From NCBI GenBank assembly GCA_966128725.1, contig CBHYLN010000231.1, positions 1 through 5,260 of the forward strand: a DNA stretch of 5,260 nt, in the 5' to 3' direction. A program made the position numbers and the translations under genes. This document shows positions 1 to 5,260 of the stretch, one piece after another. Each line of letters starts with the position of its first letter. Position 1 is the stretch's first letter. The notes under the pieces were generated by a model. It had not been told where the DNA came from, ran no database searches, and worked only from the letters and a program-made list of their open reading frames with translations. Source of the DNA: JAFDZV01 sp966128725. GTDB lineage: Bacteria; Bacteroidota; Ignavibacteria; OLB7.

Positions 1-398
1 CCCGAAGTGTTAGGCATGCATCTGCGCAAACGGCTCCGACGGCGTCACACACCGCCTCGCATGCACAACTCGAAGAGTTAGGCATGCATCTGCTCAAACG
101 GCTCCGACGGCGCAGCACACCGCCTCGCATGCACAACTCGAAGAGTTAGGCATGCATCTGCGCAAACGGCTCCGACGGCGCAACCCAACGCCCCACATGC
201 ACAACTCGGCGAGTTAAACATGCGACGCCGCAAGCGGCACTAGCACAGCACCACATCGCACCGCATGCACAACTCGGCAAGTTAAACATGCGACGCCGCA
301 AGCGGCACTATCACAGCACCACATCGCACCGCATGCACAACTCGAAGAGTTAGGCATGCAACGGCGCAAACGGCTCCGACGCCCCCTACACCCCGCCC
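1..398. repeat. 68-bp tandem repeat array, two subtypes, about 5.9 copies
   Basis: Units begin at 59, 127, 195, 263 and 331, an exact 68-bp period, and a partial unit fills 1-58, so the array continues beyond the window. Most copies open with GCATGCACAACTC. Subtype A (the 1-58 partial, 59-126, 127-194, and 331-398 in its first part) continues GAAGAGTTAGGCATGC and then has CAAACGGCTCCGACG. Subtype B (195-262, 263-330) continues with GAGTT or AAGTT, AAACATGC and CGCCGCAAGCGGC. The two B copies differ at 3 of 68 positions; A copies 59-126 and 127-194 differ at 5 of 68. The last copy decays after about 380. There is no coding frame of note and no unique spacers, so it is not a CRISPR. It reads as a minisatellite or interspersed-repeat cluster expanded by unequal exchange or replication slippage. 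Function is unknown. Confidence 0.95.
331..359 (-). other. Repeat-borne stem-loop just downstream of the kinase gene
   Basis: A dyad lies 26 bp past the stop codon of the minus-strand kinase gene. GCATGC is followed after 2 bp by AACTC, a 3-bp loop, GAGTT, 2 bp, and GCATGC again. The same dyad recurs at 59-87 and 127-155, and in altered form at 195-223 and 263-291. As RNA from the minus strand it could fold into a hairpin at the 3' end of the kinase message. There is no run of U after it, so a classical intrinsic terminator is not supported. A role in 3'-end protection or weak termination is inference only. Confidence 0.45.
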
Positions 399-1288
399 TC
401 CCGCTCAACATCGTGGCGCACCATCGCCACGATTGCATCCAGACCCGCCAGATCCCGAGGTCGCGCCAGGCGTTTCACGGTGGCCTTCGACGCCAGCCGC
501 GCGCACCGCTCGAAATGTCCCCTCTCCTGGCCCATCCGCTCGATCAGTTTCACGATGTAGGAGTTGCGCACAAGTTCCACCAGCGCCTGGTTCGGGGCGA
601 TCTCCCGAATCGCGCAGCCTACTTCCTCCCATTCCAACACGTACTGCCCGCCCAGCGGCAGGGCTTCCAGCGTGGTGCGCGTATCCACCGCCAGGATGCG
701 CTTGTCGCGATCGCCCACAACGCGCTGCAACATGTCGGCATCGTGGCCGAACTCGCGCAGGGCATCGGCCCACAACTTCATCTGGGGCGGCGCGGCCCAG
801 ACAACCGGCGCGCCGTTGGTATCGTAGGTGATGGCGGCATGGTCATCGGCAACCAGATTGCACCCGGCGCGCAGGAACGCGGCGGCCGTGGTGGACTTGC
901 CCCCGCCGGTGTCGGCAAGGAAACACACGGCGTGGCCGGCAATCTCCACCACGCTTGCATGCAGCACCAGCATGCCCCGTTGATACAGCGCGATGGCCAG
1001 CAACGAACCGCACACCAGGTTCACCACCGCATGCCGGTCGGCATCGGGCTGCGGCCCCAGCACAATCCGCGCACCATCAAACACGCCGAACGTGCCAACG
1101 CCCCGCCACACATACAGGGCAGCATGTTCGGCCAGCCCGTAGTAACCATGCACGGCGATATCGGCCGGCGGCGGTGTCTGGATTTCCCCGTACACGACCG
1201 TGATATCGGCAACGCCAGGCGCGGCCGGTATCAGGGGAAGCTCCAGCTCGGAATCGATTGTCAGGCCGTAGGCTCGGTACAGGGGCAT
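386..1288 (-). CDS. HPr kinase/phosphorylase-like P-loop kinase (orphan HprK-related protein)
   Basis: A 300-aa protein resembling the C-terminal catalytic domain of HPr serine kinase (HprK), preceded by the short N-terminal region seen in HprK-related proteins. From ATG 1288 it begins MPLYRAYGLTIDSELELPL, the usual 'YRAYGL.I.SEL' opening of this family. That is why this start is preferred over ATG 1423, whose extra 45 residues are Arg/Pro-rich and look untranslated; no clear Shine-Dalgarno was seen for either. Residues 109-116 are LHASVVEI. The P-loop ADTGGGKST is at 125-133 with K131. LVADDH at 145-150 matches the HprK aspartate motif. DKRILAV lies near 195-201. True HprK phosphorylates HPr of the sugar PTS in the cytoplasm. 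HprK-related proteins in other settings act on other targets, including lasso peptides, so the substrate here is unknown. No HPr gene is in view. The gene diverges from the ATPase operon, and its TAG stop (386-388) falls inside the last 68-bp repeat copy. Confidence 0.85.
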   Translation of the reverse strand: MPLYRAYGLTIDSELELPLIPAAPGVADITVVYGEIQTPPPADIAVHGYYGLAEHAALYVWRGVGTFGVFDGARIVLGPQPDADRHAVVNLVCGSLLAIALYQRGMLVLHASVVEIAGHAVCFLADTGGGKSTTAAAFLRAGCNLVADDHAAITYDTNGAPVVWAAPPQMKLWADALREFGHDADMLQRVVGDRDKRILAVDTRTTLEALPLGGQYVLEWEEVGCAIREIAPNQALVELVRNSYIVKLIERMGQERGHFERCARLASKATVKRLARPRDLAGLDAIVAMVRHDVEREGGV

Positions 1289-1615
1289 GGATTCAATGGA
1301 GAGTACAGGTGTGGGAAGGCGCCCAGTGAGCGGTTGCCGTACGGCCATCGGGCGGGCAGGACGGCACATCCCCTGGCAACCACGTTTGCGGATCGGCCGG
1401 CACACCATCATCCGGACGGCCACATGGTTGTGGGTTGCCCACCCCCCCAGGCGCCGATCAATCTAATTGCGAGATCCGGAAACCGTAGCGCGGCGAAACG
1501 ATTCTCACGTATATTTCGCGCCATCGATCGGGCAGCACAGCACCCCGCCACGCCCACGATCGAGCGAGAGATCAATCGGTCGCAAGAGTTCCGTTCAGCA
1601 AGGAGATCCTGCCCA
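1289..1615. promoter_or_regulatory. Divergent intergenic region between kinase and ATPase genes
   Basis: About 327 bp with no convincing gene. It must hold the promoters of both divergent genes. A TATATT hexamer at 1510-1515 is a plausible plus-strand -10 box about 100 bp before the GTG start, but I see no good -35 at 16-18 bp, so this is weak. The octamer GATCAATC occurs at 1456-1463 and 1570-1577, and related ATCGATCG and CGATCGAG words lie between them at 1523-1562; these could be regulator sites. GTGGG, TTG, CCCAC (1430-1442) forms a 5-bp inverted repeat running into a tract of seven C (1442-1448). Open frames on both strands across this region look like chance in GC-rich DNA. Confidence 0.4.
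1600..1605 (+). promoter_or_regulatory. Shine-Dalgarno AAGGAG for the MoxR-type ATPase
   Basis: AAGGAG lies 10 nt before the GTG at 1616. It is the best ribosome-binding site in the window. It decides the start of the ATPase, whose reading frame is otherwise open without a stop for about 1.26 kb upstream, through the antisense of the kinase gene. Confidence 0.8.
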
Positions 1616-2932
1616 GTGGACCAGGCTGCCAACACCACATTCAACGCCCAACAGGTGATCCTGGATCTTCAGGACGCCATCGACTTCGTCAACCGCCGCG
1701 TCATCAATCGCACCGATGTCATCGAGCAGATATTCTGCGCGTTGCTGACCTCGGAGCACGCGCTTGTGCAAAGCCGTACCGGCGTTGGCAAGTCGCTGCT
1801 TACCGAACAGGTATTCCGCATGTTCACCGGCGCGCGCTACTTCAAGGTGCAGGCCTCGAAGGAGCAGCAACCCGACACGTACTTCGGCGGCCTGAACGTC
1901 GAGGAGCTGAAGCAGGGCCGCATCATCCACAACACGGTGGGTTCGCTGGTGGAGAGCGAGTTCGGCTTCATCGACGAGATATTCGACGCCAACGACTTCA
2001 CGCTGCGCGCGCTGCTTTCGTTGCTCAACGAACGTGAGCTTATCCTGGGCGTGCAGCGGACTTCGGCCGCAATCCATACGGTGATCGCCGCCACCAACTA
2101 CCTGCGCATCAGCGAGATTACCGAGGCCCTGCTGGACCGGTTTACGTACCAGTCGGTGGTGTTCCCGGACAAGGACCCGTACGACCAGTACCGCATCGCG
2201 CAGCAGTACCTGATGCACGGCGGCAGCGCGGTGAACCCGCCCAAGCAGATTGCCTACGAGACGCTTGCGGAGGTGTCGCGCATCTGCCTTGGCACCAGCG
2301 AGCAGATGGCCATCACGGTGCCCAGCGAAATCGCCTACTACGCCAACGTTGTTATCCGCTATTACGAGGAACTGCGCAACCGGCAGATTGCCCAGGGCGC
2401 GCACGGCGCGCAGCAGCGCGACTTCTACATCTCCCCGCGCAAGCAGGTGAAGGCGTTCGACCTGTTGCGCGCCATCGCGTTCATGCACGGCCGCACAACG
2501 GTGACGCAAAGCGACGTGGACAAGCTGTACGTGCTGTTCACCACGGTTGGCATCGAGGAGGAACGCGGGCTGTGGGCGAAGGCAACGCAGGCATTGCAGC
2601 ACCAGTTCGGCGCCAGCCATGCCCTGGAGCAGCTTAAGACGCTGCTGGACTTCAAGACGCTGCTGGATCAGTTGAAGGCCAGGCCCGAGCTGCTGCGCGA
2701 GCCGCTGACCGCGATCGACAATCTGCCGATCAAGCGCACGCTGCGCGAGTGGGCGCGCGAAACGCTGGGCCTGGCCGATGTGGCCGTTGAGAACAATCGC
2801 CGCCTGATAACGGAGTTCCTGGACCGGTTCCAGCCGGCGACCGACGAGGTTCGCGAGCTGCGCATGAAGCTGCAGCACGACGCGCACATGATCTTCAACG
2901 TTCGCAATACCGCCGAGACACCCCTGCTGTGA
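1616..2932 (+). CDS. MoxR/RavA-type AAA+ ATPase
   Basis: A 438-aa AAA+ ATPase of the MoxR branch, close in layout to RavA. Positions count from GTG 1616, chosen for its AAGGAG site and because it gives a normal N-terminus just before the conserved helices. The P-loop SRTGVGKS is at 53-60 (the first Gly of the usual GxxGxGKS is Ser). Walker B FGFIDEIF is at 116-123 with D120 and E121. LLSLLNEREL at 133-142 is the typical MoxR sequence after Walker B. Sensor 1 is AATN, ending at N161. ALLDRF at 171-176 carries the arginine finger R175. The lid or sensor-2 segment SPRKQVKAFDLL is at 273-284. Residues 300-438 are helical and charged, like the extra C-terminal region of RavA-type proteins. MoxR ATPases work as hexameric cytoplasmic chaperones with a VWA-protein partner, which here is the next gene, overlapping by one base. 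Client and pathway cannot be read from the sequence. Confidence 0.92.
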   Translation: MDQAANTTFNAQQVILDLQDAIDFVNRRVINRTDVIEQIFCALLTSEHALVQSRTGVGKSLLTEQVFRMFTGARYFKVQASKEQQPDTYFGGLNVEELKQGRIIHNTVGSLVESEFGFIDEIFDANDFTLRALLSLLNERELILGVQRTSAAIHTVIAATNYLRISEITEALLDRFTYQSVVFPDKDPYDQYRIAQQYLMHGGSAVNPPKQIAYETLAEVSRICLGTSEQMAITVPSEIAYYANVVIRYYEELRNRQIAQGAHGAQQRDFYISPRKQVKAFDLLRAIAFMHGRTTVTQSDVDKLYVLFTTVGIEEERGLWAKATQALQHQFGASHALEQLKTLLDFKTLLDQLKARPELLREPLTAIDNLPIKRTLREWARETLGLADVAVENNRRLITEFLDRFQPATDEVRELRMKLQHDAHMIFNVRNTAETPLL

Positions 2933-4440
2933 TGCGACACGATGTGCTCACGCATAGCTCGTTCTTCGAGCATATGGAGGAGTTCGGCTACCTCCGTGGG
3001 CTCGAGGATCTTCTTCCCGAGGACTTCACGGCCGTCTTCGAGATCGCGCGCGTGCTGGAGGATCCGGACTCCGCGCTCTCGCGCTCGCTGCGTTCGGTGA
3101 TGACGGTTAGCTCGCGCGTTGAGGAGCAGACCGAATCGAAGGTATACGAGTGGAAGCCCAACCGCAACGTGACGTATTCGGAGGAGTACGAGGCGGCGCT
3201 GATGCAGAGCATGACCGATCTGAAGCGGATATTTCCGCATCAGTATCTGCTTCCGGATGAAGTGTTCATGCAGCGGCTGGCCACGCGTTCGTTATGGATC
3301 AACCTGCCGCGCCAGCCGGTGGTGATCCCGTTCAAGAGCTCCAGCTCGGACTACGCGCCCGACAACTACAAGCAGAAGGTGTACGTGCTGCTGGATACGT
3401 CCACCTCGATGATGTCGCATCACCGATTCCAGATGGCGAAGGCGGTGGTGTACGTGTTCCTGAAGCGGAACCTGCGCGAGCTGGGGCATATCTACCTGCG
3501 CACGTTTGATACGGACCTGGGTCCGCTGCAAACCGCCACCGATACCGAAAGCCTGTGGAAGATGATCCGCTACACGATGCGGCTGAGCAAGCTGGGCAAC
3601 GGGACGGTGATGGAGAAGGCGATCCTGCAGGCGGCCGACGACATCCGCGCGAAGTCATCGCTGTCCGGCGCTGAGATCCTGATGGTGACCGATGGCGCCT
3701 GCCATCTGGACGTGGAGAAGATTCGCGACTCGCTGGGCAAGATGATCCGGATCAACACGATCAAGATCGGCAACGCGGTGATCGTGCCCGACGAGAAATT
3801 CCTGAACGACCTTGCATCAAGCGGCAACTCGCCGGAGCAACGGAACCTGCGGCAGCTGGAGGAAGAACTCCGTCGCGCGAAGGGGTCGGTAAGCAAGTCA
3901 TCCAGCGAAAACATCCACGCCATCCAGCGACGCATCAGCCAGTTGCGCGCGCCGATCATGGAACGCCTGCACCGCACGTACGGCAAGGAGATCGAGCTGT
4001 TGTCGTCGGTGTTCGTGAACGTGGACGATATCTCGGCCGACTCGATATTCACGCTGCGGCAAAGCGAGATCGAGGAGATCCGCGAGCTGCTGGCTGAGGT
4101 GGAGGCCGACTTCGATACCGGCATCGATGCGGATTCGCTTCGCGAGGCCGCCCTTCTGTACGAACACGTGCAGATGTTGTTGAAGACCGGCGGCTCGCAG
4201 GAACAGATCCAGCAGTTGCAGGAAATGGCCGCGCGCCTGCAGGAGTTGCTGAAGGATGTGCTGGAAACGTCGACGGCGCTGGATTCGGCAATCAACAATC
4301 TCTCGCGGGCCGATGTACACGATCTGCACATGATGCTGGGGATGCGCTCGGCACAACACGGGCAATCGATTCTCAGTATGCTGCTGAACGTGTTGCGGCG
4401 TTCGTGGCAGAAACTCTTCGGCGGCAAGGGCCGCGCCTGA
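2932..4440 (+). CDS. VWA-domain protein, partner of the MoxR-type ATPase
   Basis: A 502-aa protein with a von Willebrand factor A domain. ATG 2932 overlaps the upstream TGA (TGATG); an in-frame GTG at 2929 would add one residue. Either start implies translational coupling to the ATPase. Residues 1-145 are a charged, largely helical N-terminal region. The VWA domain starts near 149 (VYVLLDTSTSM) and has an intact metal site: DTSTS at 155-159 (D155, S157, S159), T225 in GNGT, and D254 in MVTDG. After FLNDLASSG (290-298) about 55 residues rich in Glu, Arg and Gln seem to interrupt the fold before a likely last strand, VFVNVDD, near 360-366. Residues 374-455 are strongly helical with coiled-coil character. 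A basic tail ends the protein. There is no signal peptide or membrane segment. VWA partners of MoxR proteins, such as ViaA, recruit clients and stimulate the ATPase; the same role is inferred here. It is not an obvious ViaA orthologue, since ViaA has its VWA domain at the C-terminus. Confidence 0.9.
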   Translation: MRHDVLTHSSFFEHMEEFGYLRGLEDLLPEDFTAVFEIARVLEDPDSALSRSLRSVMTVSSRVEEQTESKVYEWKPNRNVTYSEEYEAALMQSMTDLKRIFPHQYLLPDEVFMQRLATRSLWINLPRQPVVIPFKSSSSDYAPDNYKQKVYVLLDTSTSMMSHHRFQMAKAVVYVFLKRNLRELGHIYLRTFDTDLGPLQTATDTESLWKMIRYTMRLSKLGNGTVMEKAILQAADDIRAKSSLSGAEILMVTDGACHLDVEKIRDSLGKMIRINTIKIGNAVIVPDEKFLNDLASSGNSPEQRNLRQLEEELRRAKGSVSKSSSENIHAIQRRISQLRAPIMERLHRTYGKEIELLSSVFVNVDDISADSIFTLRQSEIEEIRELLAEVEADFDTGIDADSLREAALLYEHVQMLLKTGGSQEQIQQLQEMAARLQELLKDVLETSTALDSAINNLSRADVHDLHMMLGMRSAQHGQSILSMLLNVLRRSWQKLFGGKGRA

Positions 4441-4487
4441 ACGAGGCTTGCTCCCCCTCCATCTCTCCTTCTCACCTGCATATCCCG

Positions 4488-5159
4488 ATGGCCGCGCTAC
4501 GCACGATCCTGCTCCGCATCCTGGCACTACCGAAGACCATCATCTTCAATTTCCGTTATCTGCCGCTGTCGCAGGCCTGGCGCCTTCCGTTTGTGGTATC
4601 ACATCGTGTGTGGCTGTTCCGCCTTGGCGGGCATGTGACAATTGAAGGCCCGGTGCGCACGGGCATGATCTCCGTTGGATTTGGCGAGGTGACCATTTTC
4701 GACCAACACCGCTCGCGCACCATCTGGGATGTTTCCGGCTCCGTTGTGTTCATGGGCTCGTGCGGCCTGGGGCACGGCTCGCGTATCTCGGTGGCGCGCA
4801 CCGCGCGGCTGGAATTAGGCGACCGGTTCACCATCACCGCGCAAAGCGCCATCGTATGCCACCACGCGGTCAGCATCGGCGCCGGCACATTGTTCTCGTG
4901 GGAGATTCTGGTGATGGATACGGACTTCCACCCGCTTACCGACGCCGGCGGCACGCGCCTGAATCCCGACGCGCCGGTGGTGATCGGCAACGATGTGTGG
5001 GTGGGTTGCCGCGCAACCATACTGAAAGGCGCGCACATCCCCGATGGAACCGTGGTGGCGGCCACGTCGCTGGTCACCCGTTCGTTTACCGAGCCGCGAA
5101 CGCTGGTGGGCGGCTCGCCGGCAACGGTGCTGCGCCGTGATGTACGGTGGGCGCGGTAG
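4488..5159 (+). CDS. Left-handed beta-helix acyltransferase (WbbJ/maltose O-acetyltransferase-like)
   Basis: A 223-aa hexapeptide-repeat acyltransferase. The N-terminus (about residues 1-48) is basic and hydrophobic, ending in a VVSHRVWLFRLGG-type segment common in polysaccharide O-acetyltransferases. The beta-helix follows, with loose hexapeptides from about 49 to 135. The loop MDTDFHPL at 143-150 carries the likely catalytic H148. The canonical VVIGNDVWVG and ATILKGAHIPDG coils are at 164-187, and the family ending VGGSPATVLRR is at 207-217. Such enzymes transfer an acetyl group from acetyl-CoA to a sugar of capsule, O-antigen or related glycan in the cytoplasm; the exact acceptor is unknown. 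ATG 4488 fits the family N-terminus. The frame also opens at 4404 inside the VWA gene, which would add an unlike 28-residue leader. The 47-bp gap after the VWA stop is pyrimidine-rich and lacks a clear Shine-Dalgarno, so co-transcription is possible but unproven. Confidence 0.9.
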   Translation: MAALRTILLRILALPKTIIFNFRYLPLSQAWRLPFVVSHRVWLFRLGGHVTIEGPVRTGMISVGFGEVTIFDQHRSRTIWDVSGSVVFMGSCGLGHGSRISVARTARLELGDRFTITAQSAIVCHHAVSIGAGTLFSWEILVMDTDFHPLTDAGGTRLNPDAPVVIGNDVWVGCRATILKGAHIPDGTVVAATSLVTRSFTEPRTLVGGSPATVLRRDVRWAR

Positions 5160-5188
5160 GTATAACAACAGCACAGGGCGTGGATCGC

Positions 5189-5260
5189 CTAGGGATCCGG
5201 CACCACACGTGTTGTGGGCTCCTCGCCGGTGAACCAACGCCAGGCTTCGGCGCATACGCC
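5189..5260 (-). CDS. Partial ORF, C-terminal end of a convergent gene (hypothetical)
   Basis: On the minus strand a frame is open from the window edge for 23 codons and ends at TAG (5189-5191). The peptide end reads VCAEAWRWFTGEEPTTRVV, then PDP. Most codons end in G or C, as in the other genes here, and the frame leaves a 29-bp gap to the convergent acyltransferase stop, a normal spacing. The fragment is too short to assign a family. It could also be chance open frame. Confidence 0.35.
   Translation of the reverse strand, partial: GVCAEAWRWFTGEEPTTRVVPDP

Noticed and set aside
1..398. CRISPR array
   Set aside because: The whole 68-bp unit repeats; there are no short direct repeats separated by unique spacers, and no cas genes are in the window.
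1289..1423. 45-residue N-terminal extension of the kinase from ATG 1423
   Set aside because: The extension is Arg/Pro-rich and unlike the family, whose typical opening begins at ATG 1288. A start at 1348 is also possible but has no better support.
1595..2887. 430-codon minus-strand frame opposite the ATPase gene
   Set aside because: It is antisense to a gene with complete AAA+ motifs. The translation is Leu/Arg/Gln/Val-rich without recognisable motifs, as expected for a GC-rich antisense shadow.
3570..4481. 303-codon minus-strand frame opposite the VWA gene
   Set aside because: Ser/Arg-rich shadow of the strong VWA coding frame; no motif or start signal supports it.
5182..5217. Terminator between the convergent genes
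   Set aside because: GGATC...GATCC (5182-5198) and CCACA...TGTGG (5203-5217) are short 5-bp stems without a T run on either side, and they overlap the likely end of the minus-strand gene.

Overview
The window looks like chromosomal DNA from a GC-rich bacterium. Evidence is G/C-rich third codon positions, dense gene packing, a GTG start behind a strong AAGGAG Shine-Dalgarno, and long open antisense frames. No rRNA, tRNA or other taxonomic marker is present. An orphan HPr-kinase-fold protein near polysaccharide-type genes, a RavA-like MoxR/VWA pair and a long minisatellite would fit, for example, a Chloroflexota-like genome, but this is only a guess.

Layout. Positions 1-398 hold a tandem array of a 68-bp repeat in two sequence subtypes. 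Each copy carries a dyad capable of forming a hairpin. The array continues past the left edge of the window. Its last, decayed copy runs into the 3' end of a minus-strand gene (386-1288) for an HPr kinase/phosphorylase-like P-loop kinase of about 300 aa. An intergenic stretch of about 327 bp (1289-1615) separates this gene from a divergent plus-strand pair: a MoxR/RavA-type AAA+ ATPase (1616-2932) and a VWA-domain protein (2932-4440). The two are translationally coupled by a TGATG overlap. After a 47-bp gap comes a left-handed beta-helix (WbbJ/maltose O-acetyltransferase-like) acyltransferase (4488-5159). The right edge probably holds the last 23 codons of a convergent minus-strand gene (5189-5260).

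How the genes may work together. The ATPase and VWA protein almost certainly act as one chaperone-like unit, as MoxR-VWA pairs such as RavA-ViaA do: the ATPase remodels a client that the VWA protein recruits through its metal site. The VWA protein is unusual because a helical, probably coiled-coil segment appears inserted before the last strand of the VWA fold, followed by a long helical tail. The divergent kinase shares a possible control region with this pair, but no functional link is proven. The acyltransferase resembles O-acetyltransferases of surface polysaccharide synthesis and may simply be a neighbour.

No CRISPR array, transposase, integrase, phage gene or RNA gene was recognised. 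The most unusual items are the two-subtype hairpin repeat array invading a gene end, and the MoxR-VWA pair next to an orphan HPr-kinase-like protein.
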